DNA of 40,434 nt, taken from Brevibacillus massiliensis (GTDB lineage Bacteria; Bacillota; Bacilli; Brevibacillales; Brevibacillaceae). Position numbers and translations under genes: made by a program. The notes under the pieces are model-generated. The model saw nothing but the letters and a program-made list of their open reading frames with translations, was not told the DNA's origin and did not search any database. The stretch covers positions 1 to 40,434 of the forward strand of contig NZ_HE978556.1 in assembly GCF_000311785.1 (NCBI RefSeq). Direction: 5' to 3'. Shown here in pieces: positions 23,926 to 32,099 of this stretch (the first letter of the stretch is position 1; each line of letters begins with the position of its first letter).

Positions 23926-23973
23926 GATAAACTCCTCCTTGGTATGTAAGATTGGTTATTGCTTCCACGGACT

Positions 23974-24002
23974 ATTATACCCCAACTGTGTGACTAACAC
24001 AA
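23974..24002 (-). promoter_or_regulatory. Sigma-A promoter of sodA
   Basis: The minus strand shows -35 TTGTGT (23997-24002), 17-bp spacer and a consensus -10 TATAAT (23974-23979). The spacer holds GTCACAC and the -35 lies in TTGTTGTGTTAG. The start codon follows 49 bp downstream of the -10. Confidence 0.8.
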
Positions 24003-24170
24003 CAAAAGAGTTGTGAAAGTATCGGAAAGAAGCACTTTGTTCTGGCAGTTCTTTACTCTTGCTTTTTTTTGAACATTCTCTTGCAGACAGGGTAATGCAT
24101 GCTAGACTTGAATTTAGTAAAATAAAGTTCACTCTAATCAAACAATCTCGTACAAATCAGGTGATCATTC

Positions 24171-24941
24171 GTGGAATTAGACGTAACTACCGTACTCCTT
24201 TTGGCCTTATTCGGATTTATCGCTGCGTTCATCGACAGTTGTGTTGGCGGCGGCGGACTAATCTCCCTGCCTGCACTGCTTGGACTCGGCATGCCGGCGT
24301 ATCTGGCTCTGGGCACAAACAAGCTCGCCGGCACGATGTCGTCCGCAACCAGCTCCGTCACCTTTATCCGGCTTGGGAAGCTTGATAAAAAATTGATGCT
24401 GTACTTATTTCCCGTCTCCTTTGCCGGGGCTTTTTTTGGTGCAAAAACGGTCCTTTTCGTTCCGCAGGATATTTTAAAAGGGCTTGTCCTCTTCATGATG
24501 GCGGTTATTTTTGTGTACACCCTGTTGAACAAGAAATTTGGCCGCAATTCGGAATGTAAGGGGTTAACCTCGTTTACCCTGGGCTGGGGCATCCCGCTGA
24601 CGTTTGTCATCGGCTTTTACGACGGATTTTTCGGTCCCGGCACCGGTTCCTTCTTCGTTTTTATGATGGTCCTGTTGTTTGGGTATGACTTTGTCGTCGC
24701 TGCCGGGAACGGCCGCATCCTCAACCTCGCCAGCAATATTGCCGCGCTGGGGGTTTTTCTCTGGCAGGGCAAAGTTGTCTGGCTGACCGGCCTGACGATG
24801 GGGGCTGCGATGCTGATCGGAGCAACGCTCGGAGCCCGCATGGCGGTGAAAACCGGCGTTCGCTACGTTCGGCCGCTGTTTTTGATCGTCTCCTTGTCAC
24901 TCATGGGCAAAATGGTATTTGAATTGATGTTCACCCACTGA
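24171..24941 (+). CDS. TSUP (TauE/SafE) family anion permease
   Basis: This is a 256-residue protein with about eight hydrophobic segments. The N-terminal AFIDSCVGGGGLISLPALL and the half-repeat GFYDGFFGPGTGSF are the duplicated GG-rich signatures of the TSUP/TauE-SafE family, which moves sulfite, organosulfonates or similar anions. Start is GTG at 24171 with AGGTGAT about 6 nt upstream. A 9-bp GC-rich hairpin without a T-run follows (24963-24987). No sulfur metabolism genes are nearby, so the substrate stays open. Confidence 0.9.
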   Translation: MELDVTTVLLLALFGFIAAFIDSCVGGGGLISLPALLGLGMPAYLALGTNKLAGTMSSATSSVTFIRLGKLDKKLMLYLFPVSFAGAFFGAKTVLFVPQDILKGLVLFMMAVIFVYTLLNKKFGRNSECKGLTSFTLGWGIPLTFVIGFYDGFFGPGTGSFFVFMMVLLFGYDFVVAAGNGRILNLASNIAALGVFLWQGKVVWLTGLTMGAAMLIGATLGARMAVKTGVRYVRPLFLIVSLSLMGKMVFELMFTH

Positions 24942-24959
24942 AGCGGCTGCTCCTCGTCT

Positions 24960-25287
24960 CCCGCTGTCCGGACCCATTCCGGACAGCGCGGCATTGACAG
25001 TGGAGCGGTCAAACGCCGCTCGCAGATTGGCCGGCTTCTTAATCAGACCGTACCGCAGCAGGATCCCGGCAGTCTGTTTCAAGGAACGCTCGCAAAATGT
25101 CCCGATCCCGGCAATGCAAAATTCTTCAGGTACAATGAACCGGGATACGCTTTGCCACTTTTACCTGGTTGACGATTTCGGCGTTGATTCCTTCCGCTTT
25201 AAAAAAACCCTTTTGTTTGGCTGCAAAGATCCCGGCGAACTGCGCTTGCAAAAGCCATTTCAGTTGAATTCTCACTTTTACAAGCAT
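24960..25287 (-). pseudogene. Remnant of an NMT1/THI5-like ABC substrate-binding protein
   Basis: Two short pieces of one gene remain. From ATG 25287, with AAAGGAG upstream, VRIQLKWLLQAQFAGIFAAK and GFFKAEGINAEIV match the N-terminus of the pyrimidine-precursor or sulfonate-type binding proteins, then a stop comes at 25126. A second piece in the frame ending near 24960, KQTAGILLRYGLIKKP followed by NLRAAFD, resembles their C-terminus. About 200 codons of the middle are missing compared with a usual length of about 330, and no signal peptide is present. No permease or ATPase partner lies beside it. Confidence 0.6.
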
Positions 25288-25430
25288 GGGCAATACTCCT
25301 TTGGGGATGAGGTAGACAAAAAAAGCGGTGGAATGATTTAGCATACGCTGGAGTGTTTACCAGCGTTCTTAGCTATAATAAAAAATGCAGTTCGCTTTGC
25401 ATGCCAGAACAAGAAATAAGGAGAAGCCCA

Positions 25431-25767
25431 ATGCCCGATGACATTCGAATAAGTTTGCGTCAGTTTACTGTACTGGTAATGCTGATTACCGTGGGGAATT
25501 CTATCTTGGTGCTGCCTGCGATTCCCGCTCTCGAGGCGAAACAGGACGCCTGGATTTCCGGTCTAGTCGGATTGGCTGCAGGGCTGTTGGTCGTCTATCT
25601 CTGCTGCAAGACCGGGGCTTTGCACCCTCGTTTGACCTTGGTTGAATCAAATCGAAAATGATGTGACTGCAAAGTTTTGGCCGCTTTTTGACATGACTTT
25701 CAGCGTTTTGCTGCCGTTATTGCTGGCAGCGGTTACTTTTCTGCGAAAAACAAGAAAAGGCGGCTGA
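25431..25767 (+). pseudogene. Remnant of a GerAB-type spore germination permease
   Basis: From ATG 25431, behind AAGGAG, ISLRQFTVLVMLITVGNSIL followed by VLPAIPALEAKQDAW and a hydrophobic helix match the N-terminus of GerAB/YndE-like permeases. The frame stops at 25661. About 40 bp on, in another frame, WPLFDMTFSVLLPLLL then AAVTFLRKTRK and a stop at 25765-25767 look like the C-terminal helix. Most of the roughly 360-residue protein is deleted. The usual gerAA and gerAC partners are absent. Confidence 0.6.
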
Positions 25768-25795
25768 CTTGCCGCCGACCGGCAAGGGCCCCCTC

Positions 25796-25840
25796 TTGAA
25801 AAGTGTCCGGGAAACGATCCGACCGTCCCGGCCGGACTGG
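25796..25840 (-). terminator. Possible terminator of the small membrane-protein gene
   Basis: Minus-strand GTCCGGCCGGGA and TCCCGGAC segments can pair with a large loop, followed by ACTTTTC. The U-run is short, so the call is tentative. Confidence 0.4.
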
Positions 25841-25857
25841 TGTTTTCACTGTCGCTG

Positions 25858-26046
25858 TCAATCGTTTTTGCCTTTCCGCTGCTTGACTCGCAGGATCATT
25901 CCGTCGATCAAAAGTCCGATTCCCAACCCGTAAATCGGAAGGGCAATCCGGGTACCGGTTCCAACCGATGAGTTTTGCAGCATGTACATCAGCAGCACCC
26001 CGGCGATGAAACCGATCATTGTGTAACGCAACCGCGTAGAGCCCAC
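25858..26046 (-). CDS. Small membrane protein, about 62 residues
   Basis: Starts at GTG 26046 (AGAGG 8 nt upstream) or GTG 26055. Two hydrophobic segments, TMIGFIAGVLLMYML and IALPIYGLGIGLLIDGMIL, are followed by a basic tail VKQRKGKND. It looks like a two-helix hairpin protein. I do not recognise a family. It follows yneF by 12-21 bp and is probably co-transcribed with it. Confidence 0.6.
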   Translation of the reverse strand: MGSTRLRYTMIGFIAGVLLMYMLQNSSVGTGTRIALPIYGLGIGLLIDGMILRVKQRKGKND

Positions 26047-26067
26047 GCTTTGCACCTCTCTATCCCT

Positions 26068-26295
26068 TTATTTGGAAAACTTGGAGGGCATTTTTACGTT
26101 CTTCATGTTACGGCTCATCTGCTTCAACTGTTTCTGGTTCAAATTCACACCCATGGAACGAGCCATCGCCTGAATTTGCTTCTCATCCATTTGCATCTTG
26201 CTGATTTGCTGCTTCAGGTAGTACGTGCCGCCAAAAAAGCCCCCAGCCAAACCGATGATCAAGGTAACAATCGGAATAATCCAATCCCATGCCAT
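26068..26295 (-). CDS. yneF: UPF0154 family protein YneF
   Basis: A 75-residue protein with one N-terminal membrane helix (about 6-26, IIPIVTLIIGLAGGFFGG) and a cytoplasmic tail rich in Lys, Gln and Met: DEKQIQAMARSMGVNLNQKQ followed by LKQMSRNMK. This is the UPF0154/YneF layout. The function is unknown; the family is widespread in Firmicutes. The ATG at 26295 has AAGGATGG upstream at a long spacing. Confidence 0.88.
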   Translation of the reverse strand: MAWDWIIPIVTLIIGLAGGFFGGTYYLKQQISKMQMDEKQIQAMARSMGVNLNQKQLKQMSRNMKNVKMPSKFSK

Positions 26296-26444
26296 AGCTG
26301 TATAACCATCCTTTTCTTACAATCTGTCCCGTTCATTTTACCACACCAGACCACGCTGTCCACGTCGTTTTTTCGCAGAGGGCGTACTTCCATCCATACA
26401 TTTTCTCGCCGGTTTGCATACTACATAAAACAGAGGTGATTCAA

Positions 26445-27209
26445 ATGAGTCCACTGCTCATCATCGACCCCGGCCACGGCGGCCTCGATCCCGGGGGCGG
26501 TTCCAACGCGAAGTTTAAGGAAAAGGATATGACCTTGCAAATATCCTTGTACCAATCGCGCCGCTTTCAAGAGCTGAACATCCCCACCGTCATGACCAGG
26601 ACGACAGATACGACGCTTTCAAGCGAGCAGCGAACGGCTATTGTCCGGAGCAGCGGCGCGCGCTACTGCATCTCCAACCACATCAACTCCGGCGGCGGCC
26701 ACGGCGCCGAAGCAATTTACTCCATATACTCGCAAGCCACCCTCGCCAAGCACCTGATCGAGGAGCTCGAAATCGCCGGCATGCCTGCCCGCCGGGTCTA
26801 TACCCGCACCTATCCCGGCAATCCCAAGCTCGATTACTACTTTATGCACCGGGAAACCGGAAGTGTCGAGACAGTCATTCTCGAGTACGGGTTTGCCGAC
26901 AATCCCGTTGATGCCGGCATGCTGGAGACTGATTGGGAGAAGTTGGCGGAAGCCGTTGTGCGGGGCTTCACGGAGTTCGTCGGCAAGGAGTATAAACCTC
27001 CCGTCCCCGCTCAACCGGCCGAGCCGGTTCCTGTTCATTGGAACTCGCTTCCCGCCTGGAAGCGGGAAGGGGTCGACTGGTTGTACGCCCAGGGACTCTT
27101 GACCGATCAAGAGTGGCGCGGCCGTATTGACGAGCCTTTGCCGCTGTGGGCAGAGGCGGCTGTGCTCAAGCGGCTCTACGGGAAACTGTCGAACGGCAGG
27201 CAATCCTGA
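26445..27209 (+). CDS. N-acetylmuramoyl-L-alanine amidase (Amidase_3) without signal peptide
   Basis: This 254-residue zinc amidase splits the lactyl-amide bond of peptidoglycan. Zinc ligands and catalytic residues are visible: His in IDPGHGGLDPGG, Glu in KFKEKDMTL, His in SNHINSGGGHG and Glu in VILEYGFADNP. The catalytic domain covers about 1-180. After a Pro-rich linker (PPVPAQPAEPVPVHW) comes a short C-terminal module (WKREGVDWLYAQGLLTDQEW) of the kind seen in Bacillales phage lysins. The ATG at 26445 follows AGAGGTGAT. With no signal peptide it resembles an endolysin or a mother-cell lytic enzyme; no phage genes flank it. Confidence 0.85.
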   Translation: MSPLLIIDPGHGGLDPGGGSNAKFKEKDMTLQISLYQSRRFQELNIPTVMTRTTDTTLSSEQRTAIVRSSGARYCISNHINSGGGHGAEAIYSIYSQATLAKHLIEELEIAGMPARRVYTRTYPGNPKLDYYFMHRETGSVETVILEYGFADNPVDAGMLETDWEKLAEAVVRGFTEFVGKEYKPPVPAQPAEPVPVHWNSLPAWKREGVDWLYAQGLLTDQEWRGRIDEPLPLWAEAAVLKRLYGKLSNGRQS

Positions 27210-27210
27210 C

Positions 27211-28041
27211 TCACACATTCTCTTCCTTTTTGTAGCGGGTCAGCGGCGTGTCGGCGAGTCCGGAGTAGTTCTGTTTTGCGGGAACGCCGACCAGCTCGTC
27301 TTCGGGGAACCGGTATGCCGTAAGCTGACCGCCAAACACGCATCCTTGATCGATGTTTAACGTGTTGTTCTTACGCTCCGGCTGCGGCCGCGGATCGTGT
27401 CCCCAGACAATCAGCTCGCCGGTGCGGTGCTGCCGAGTCCAATCAAGGCGGATCGGCCGGCCGTCAGCGGAGATCCCGGACACGTCTCCATACCGGCAAA
27501 AGTTGGAAACCGCTGGCCCGTCTTTTCCGATGTATTCGTCGCGGATTCCTGCGTGCACCGCCACAGCCTGCACCTTGCCATTTCGCTTCAGCAGCAGATG
27601 CGACGGGGCGGAGAAGAGCAGACGACGGCTTGCCTCCCGCAGACTGTCGGCCTTCGCCGCCCCGTACTGCTGGGAGTAGGCGCGAAATTCCGCTTCTACC
27701 TTTTCGTCGCCGTGTGCCAGATTGACCCGCCTGCCGTCCAGCCAACGGGCAATTTTCCAGCCGTGGTTGCTGTCCACCATTTCCGCCAAGCCGGCCTCCA
27801 CATGCCGGATAAAGAATTGAAGCATGCTGATCGAATCGGGTCCTCTGCTGGTAATGTCGCCGAGCGAGATCAGCTTGCGCCCCTTCAGATGCCGATATGT
27901 ATTCTCTTTTTCGTTGAATTGGTAGCCGAGCTTTTGGATCAACTCGATAAATTCCCCGTAACAGGCGTGCACGTCACCGATTATATCTACACCGCTGTCC
28001 GCATGCAGGATATACGGGCGCTTTCGCGGGACTGCCTTCAT
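27211..28041 (-). CDS. PrpE-like metallophosphoesterase
   Basis: A 276-residue PPP-family phosphoesterase close to B. subtilis PrpE, which cleaves Ap4A-type dinucleotides and dephosphorylates germination-related proteins. The three metal motifs are altered: GDVHAC (22-27), GDITSRGPDS (61-70) where DRG is usual, and DSNHG (90-94) where GNH is usual. Asp62, Asn92, His93, the VHAGI His and the WGHDP His are kept, so metal binding is likely, but the DRG Asp is Ser. TLNIDQGCVFGGQLTAYRFP is nearly as in PrpE. The ATG at 28041 follows GAGAGGG. The stop overlaps nothing but comes 2 bp from the convergent amidase. Confidence 0.85.
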   Translation of the reverse strand: MKAVPRKRPYILHADSGVDIIGDVHACYGEFIELIQKLGYQFNEKENTYRHLKGRKLISLGDITSRGPDSISMLQFFIRHVEAGLAEMVDSNHGWKIARWLDGRRVNLAHGDEKVEAEFRAYSQQYGAAKADSLREASRRLLFSAPSHLLLKRNGKVQAVAVHAGIRDEYIGKDGPAVSNFCRYGDVSGISADGRPIRLDWTRQHRTGELIVWGHDPRPQPERKNNTLNIDQGCVFGGQLTAYRFPEDELVGVPAKQNYSGLADTPLTRYKKEENV

Positions 28042-28144
28042 CGAATCCCTCTCTCTGTTGTGTTCCTATTAGGATTGCCGCAGTTCCAACTGAACATACG
28101 CCTGTGCAGGGCCGCATACCGCTCCCGGCGAACAGGAGCAGGTC

Positions 28145-28774
28145 CTACTTCAGATTGTGCTGATGCACGTAGATGGCCGCCTGCGTCCGGCCTTCCACCC
28201 CGAGCTTGGCCAAAATATTGCTGACGTGCGTCTTTACTGTTTTAATGCCGATGATCAGCTGGTCTGCGATCTCCTGATTCGATTTCCCCTGACCAATCAA
28301 AAGCAGCACTTCCAATTCCCGCGGCGTCAGCTGTTCATGCGGCGCCTGTTCGTGTCCATGCCGAAACCGGGCCATGATCTTGCCGGCGACGCGCGATTCC
28401 AGGACAGGCTCCCCGGCCGCTGCCGCCCGGATGGCCCGTGCGATTTCGGAGGCGCGCGAGGTTTTCAGCAGGTAGCTGAAAGCCCCCGCCTCAATGACCG
28501 GATACACCTTTTCGTCATCAACAAAGCTGGTAACCACAATCACTTTGCAGGAAGGGCATGTCTCCCGTATCCTGCGGGTCGCTTCGACTCCGCCGATCCC
28601 GTCCATGACCAGATCCATGATGATGACATCGGGCATCAGCTCGTTTGCCATCCGCACCCCTTCCTCGCCGCTGGATGCTTCGCCAACGACTTCGATTCCT
28701 TCCTCTGTAGACAGATAGGCTGCCAGTCCCATCCGAACCATCTCGTGGTCGTCCACCAACAATACTCGAATCAC
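28145..28774 (-). CDS. liaR: LiaR-like response regulator (NarL/LuxR family)
   Basis: A 209-residue regulator. The receiver domain (1-120) has the acidic pair DD8-9, phospho-acceptor Asp54 (VIIMDLVMDG) and Lys near 104. The C-terminal LuxR-type helix-turn-helix spans about 145-205 (LTPRELEVLLLIGQGKSNQE region). GTG at 28774 overlaps the liaS stop by 4 bp and has GGGGGGAG upstream inside liaS. Last gene of the lia-type operon. By family it activates liaIH-type genes on envelope stress such as lipid II antibiotics. I could not confirm its binding site upstream of liaI. Confidence 0.9.
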   Translation of the reverse strand: MIRVLLVDDHEMVRMGLAAYLSTEEGIEVVGEASSGEEGVRMANELMPDVIIMDLVMDGIGGVEATRRIRETCPSCKVIVVTSFVDDEKVYPVIEAGAFSYLLKTSRASEIARAIRAAAAGEPVLESRVAGKIMARFRHGHEQAPHEQLTPRELEVLLLIGQGKSNQEIADQLIIGIKTVKTHVSNILAKLGVEGRTQAAIYVHQHNLK

Positions 28775-29895
28775 GGCTGATCTCCCCCCTTTTGATTGGC
28801 TTCCATCACTAACGGAATCCGCACCTCGATCTGCGTCCCCGTACCGGCTGACGAGATGATATCCAGGCTTCCGCCAATTTCGTTTACCCGCTCGCGCATG
28901 GAGTGAAGGCCGTATGAGGTCAGTTTTTCGTCATCCGGATCAAACCCGATCCCGTTATCACTGACCCGCAAGCGAACCTGTTCTTTCAAGGTAAACAGCT
29001 TCACTTCGATCTTGGCAGCCTGTGAATGGCGCAGGGTATTGGACAAGGCCTCCTGCAGGATCCGGAACAGGTGGTCTTCAATTCCGCTCGGCAGGTCCCC
29101 GATCTCTTCCAGCTCCCAGGTGATATCGATCGGATGCTTCTGGGTCAGCTCTTCCAGAAGGTCCGTTACGGCCTCGCGGAGCGGGCGGTCCTGCAGCGTT
29201 GCCGGACGAAGGTGGAGGAGCAAGGCCCTCATCTCCGCCTGCGCCGCCGCTGCCATCTCCTCGACCAATTCAATCTGCTGGACGGCCCGTTCCGGGTTCT
29301 TCTCCATCAGACGCTTGATCGCTGCGGTCGTCATCGCGATGGCAAACAACTGCTGACTGACCGCATCGTGCAGCTCGCGGGCCAGACGCTGCCGCTCTTC
29401 CACAACGGCGGCATGCCTCACCTGCTCGCCCAATGCGGCGTTATGGTTGGACAGTCGCTGCAGGGAAGCCACCTGATCCTCCCACTTCTCGGCGATCCGG
29501 TTAAACTGCCAGCCAATCTCCCCGATTTCATCCGTGCCCAGCTCCGGGAGCCGATAGGACAGCAGGCCGCGTTCCAGGTTCATCGTCGCCTGCCGCAGCG
29601 TATTTAAGCGCTTTTTCAGCAGGTTGCCGATCACGTAACCGCCTGCAATCCCGACCACTGCCGCCGTCAACAGGGCGAGTAAAAAGAGGCTGGAGACCAG
29701 GCCCCAGTTGATCGACTCCGACAGTTGTACGCCGAGATATTGGCTGACCAGCTGCGATAGCCGCGTGCTTGTCCGCATGTAGTGGACAGCGGCGAACAGC
29801 ACGGCAAAGATCGCTGTGACAATCCCGGCGCTGAGCCACAACAACTGCTTGACGAACTTCCACTGTATACTTCCAAGTCTGCTTTGACGAGCCAT
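28771..29895 (-). CDS. liaS: LiaS-like sensor histidine kinase
   Basis: A 374-residue membrane kinase with two membrane segments (about 15-38 and 58-85) and only a short external loop, the intramembrane-sensing layout. A HAMP-like linker (about 85-135) leads to a HisKA_3 domain with the phospho-His in RLARELHDAVSQQL (about 170-185), and a HATPase domain with VSDNGIGFD and GLHSMRERV. ATG 29895 follows GAGGGGGCG. It lies 13 bp after liaF and overlaps liaR; LiaF is expected to hold it inactive without stress. Confidence 0.92.
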   Translation of the reverse strand: MARQSRLGSIQWKFVKQLLWLSAGIVTAIFAVLFAAVHYMRTSTRLSQLVSQYLGVQLSESINWGLVSSLFLLALLTAAVVGIAGGYVIGNLLKKRLNTLRQATMNLERGLLSYRLPELGTDEIGEIGWQFNRIAEKWEDQVASLQRLSNHNAALGEQVRHAAVVEERQRLARELHDAVSQQLFAIAMTTAAIKRLMEKNPERAVQQIELVEEMAAAAQAEMRALLLHLRPATLQDRPLREAVTDLLEELTQKHPIDITWELEEIGDLPSGIEDHLFRILQEALSNTLRHSQAAKIEVKLFTLKEQVRLRVSDNGIGFDPDDEKLTSYGLHSMRERVNEIGGSLDIISSAGTGTQIEVRIPLVMEANQKGGDQP

Positions 29896-29908
29896 GTGAG
29901 ACGCCCCC

Positions 29909-30667
29909 TCAGATGTATCTCACATCGACGTCGCCAACAATCAGCGAGACGATTATTTTCACTTTGCGAGCGGCATCGTCATACTGTTCGGCGGTCATGA
30001 CAACCCGACGGTTCAACCCGCCCTGGCGATGCCCGAATACTTCCAAATCCCCTACCGTCACCTCTGCAGATACGGCTGCGGGAAGATCGGCCGGTACGTA
30101 GATCGTCACGTCGCCTACCCAGCCGTTTACAAACAAAAAGGCCTCTTCTTCGAGGATGATCGCCCGTGACAGGTCAATGACGACATCCCCGACACCGTGC
30201 CAAATATGAAGCTGCCGCAGTTCAAAGCGGCCTGATGTCAGATGGTAGTCACCGATCAGCGAGCTGCGGCTCTCTCTATGTGAATAATCGCCCGCTTTTG
30301 TGAAGCCGGGATCAATTCTCATCCGCTGCCCGGAAGCGGGTTCCTGCTCCGCAGGCGCCTCCGGGCGAGAGCGAATCAAACGCCATCCAAAGTTAATAAA
30401 CGCGACCGCGATCGCAATCCCGATCACATCGCCGATATCTATGTGAAACCACTGATCCAACAAGATGAGCACGCCGATCCCGCCGACGATCCCGCCCAGC
30501 CATCGGCGTCCTCTCGACCACCAGCGCATGCCAAGGTAGACGATCAACAGCGGAAACAAGCTGAACAGATTAAAATCAATCAGATTAAGCGCGTCAAGAA
30601 AAAGACCAAAACCGATAAAAACAAGGATAATGCCAACAATCAATTGATTTAATCGCGAGAGTTTCAC
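29909..30667 (-). CDS. liaF: LiaF-like membrane inhibitor of the kinase
   Basis: A 252-residue protein starting at GTG 30667, behind TTTGGAGGG. About four membrane segments (residues 8-120) are followed by a cytoplasmic beta-rich domain of the LiaF C-terminal type: RSSLIGDYHL, HIWHGVGDVVIDLSRA, VNGWVGDVTIYVPADL and SLIVGDVDVRYI. This is the cell-wall-active antibiotics response (LiaF) family, whose members repress LiaS. The gene begins 37 bp after the embedded methyltransferase and is tightly linked to liaS. Confidence 0.9.
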   Translation of the reverse strand: MKLSRLNQLIVGIILVFIGFGLFLDALNLIDFNLFSLFPLLIVYLGMRWWSRGRRWLGGIVGGIGVLILLDQWFHIDIGDVIGIAIAVAFINFGWRLIRSRPEAPAEQEPASGQRMRIDPGFTKAGDYSHRESRSSLIGDYHLTSGRFELRQLHIWHGVGDVVIDLSRAIILEEEAFLFVNGWVGDVTIYVPADLPAAVSAEVTVGDLEVFGHRQGGLNRRVVMTAEQYDDAARKVKIIVSLIVGDVDVRYI

Positions 30668-30704
30668 AGGGTCTTTCCCTCCAAACGCAGCCAGAAGCAA
30701 TCCT

Positions 30705-31259
30705 TTATTCCTGCAACCGGCAGGTGTACACAAAAGCAGGCGGGATATTGAAAGGCGTAAATCCGATGTTCACCTTTTTAAATCGTCCTTCCAATTCTGC
30801 TTTCATCTGCAGCGAGTACTGAAATGTGACGAACACACCGTCCGGATCCAGTGTTTCCGCCACGTTGTCGAGAATTTCAGCCCTCACTTCGCCGGGAAAC
30901 ACGGCAAACGGCAGCCCGGAAATAATCGCGTCCGCACGCTGCAGGTTCATCTGTTTTACGTAGCGGGCCAAATGAACCGCTTCCGATTGAATCACAAGCC
31001 CTGGAAAACGTTCCTTCAGCATCTGCTGAAACTCCGGGTCCTGTTCCACGACAAAAAACTTCGTTTCCGGACGCTTCAGCCGCAGGATTTCTTCCGTAAA
31101 GACGCCCGTTCCCGGCCCTAATTCGACAATGGTTTTGGCAGATGACCAAGGAACGTTTTTCATCATTTGTCGACATAAAAATTTCGAACTGGGAGTTACG
31201 CTTCCCACACGGGTAGGATTTGAGAAAAAACGTCGCAAGAAGACGAGAAAATCTGACAC
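30705..31259 (-). CDS. SAM-dependent methyltransferase, phospholipid/PmtA-like type
   Basis: A 184-residue methyltransferase with motif I VELGPGTGVFTEEIL (about 46-60), then FFVVEQDPEF, and ADAIISGLPFAVF, which resembles the rRNA-adenine-dimethylase-like and PmtA phospholipid N-methyltransferase group. The N-terminus FLVFLRRFFSNPTRVGSVTP is characteristic of short membrane-lipid methyltransferases of this type. GTG 31259 follows AGGAGG at 8 nt. It lies inside the lia-type operon between liaH and liaF, behind a hairpin. A role in modifying a membrane lipid during envelope stress is inferred from this position only. Confidence 0.8.
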   Translation of the reverse strand: MSDFLVFLRRFFSNPTRVGSVTPSSKFLCRQMMKNVPWSSAKTIVELGPGTGVFTEEILRLKRPETKFFVVEQDPEFQQMLKERFPGLVIQSEAVHLARYVKQMNLQRADAIISGLPFAVFPGEVRAEILDNVAETLDPDGVFVTFQYSLQMKAELEGRFKKVNIGFTPFNIPPAFVYTCRLQE

Positions 31260-31278
31260 AGGGCAAACCTCCTAGGGG

Positions 31279-31305
31279 AAAAGCAGCCCGCTTTTTACGG
31301 GCTGC
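31279..31305 (-). terminator. Hairpin/attenuator between liaH and the methyltransferase
   Basis: Perfect 8-bp arms GCAGCCCG/CGGGCTGC (31298-31305 and 31283-31290) followed by only TTTT. The short U-run suggests partial termination, giving an abundant liaIH transcript and a weaker full-length one, as described for B. subtilis lia. Confidence 0.65.
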
Positions 31306-31323
31306 CGAAACTATCAAATCTTG

Positions 31324-32037
31324 CTATCGGGACAGGTGATCGCCTTGCTCTTCCTGTCTGGTTTCGTCTGTTTTTTTGTCAAACAGCCGCTCTTTGCGCA
31401 ATGCCAGCTCCTGATCGATATCATCTGCCTCCAAAGCGTCGAGCGAAGAATGCAGACTTCGGAAGCCTTGGTTCCACTGTCCGGTGAGCTCGGCTTCCGC
31501 TTCCATCCGCATGACTTTTTCTTCCATACGGGCAAAACCACGGGTCGCGCTTTCACAGCCTATACCATTTATTACGTGATTCAGATGCTTTTGGGTACGG
31601 GCTACTTGTGCCCTGGACATCAACGTGTATTTTTTCGCTCTCATCTTGTAGAACTCGTCTTTTAACTGTGCCAGTTTTTCTCGCATTTGCCCTGCTGCTT
31701 CTCGGGCCGATTGGTACAGCGCTTCGTTTTCGGAAGCCCGGGTTTCAAAGTATTTTTTGTCAATCAGGGCGCGGCGGGCCAGTTCATCTTCGCCTTCGCT
31801 AAGCGCCAGGTTGACTTGCCGCTCCCGCTTCTCCACCATTCTCAAAGCTTCTTCCCACTGCTGACGAAATTTCTTTTCCAGTGCGACCTGCCGGGCCACG
31901 GCTACTTCAGCTCGTCCAATCTCCGACTCCATGTCACGCATATACTGGGTCAGCATCACTGCCGGATCTTCCATCGAATCGATCACATCATTGACCGAAG
32001 CCACTGTTAAATCACGCAATCTCTTTATGATACCCAT
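31324..32037 (-). CDS. liaH: PspA/IM30 family protein (LiaH-like)
   Basis: A 237-residue protein that is almost entirely coiled coil (about 25-215), starting MGIIKRLRDLTVASVNDVID and followed by MEDPAVMLTQYMRDMESEI, the classic PspA/IM30 opening. These proteins assemble into rings or rods on stressed membranes. ATG 32037 follows GAGGAGG. It is preceded by a LiaI-like membrane anchor gene (62 bp upstream), the partner arrangement in B. subtilis. Confidence 0.92.
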   Translation of the reverse strand: MGIIKRLRDLTVASVNDVIDSMEDPAVMLTQYMRDMESEIGRAEVAVARQVALEKKFRQQWEEALRMVEKRERQVNLALSEGEDELARRALIDKKYFETRASENEALYQSAREAAGQMREKLAQLKDEFYKMRAKKYTLMSRAQVARTQKHLNHVINGIGCESATRGFARMEEKVMRMEAEAELTGQWNQGFRSLHSSLDALEADDIDQELALRKERLFDKKTDETRQEEQGDHLSR

Positions 32038-32099
32038 GTAAATTCCTCCTCATTTTATCATTACGGTATAGCGGGTCAAGCATTTTTCCTTCTGGATTT

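Noticed and set aside
24963-24987. Perfect 9-bp hairpin GCTGTCCGG/CCGGACAGC after the TSUP gene
   Set aside because: It has no T-run on either strand, so it was not called a terminator, though it may stabilise the transcript end.
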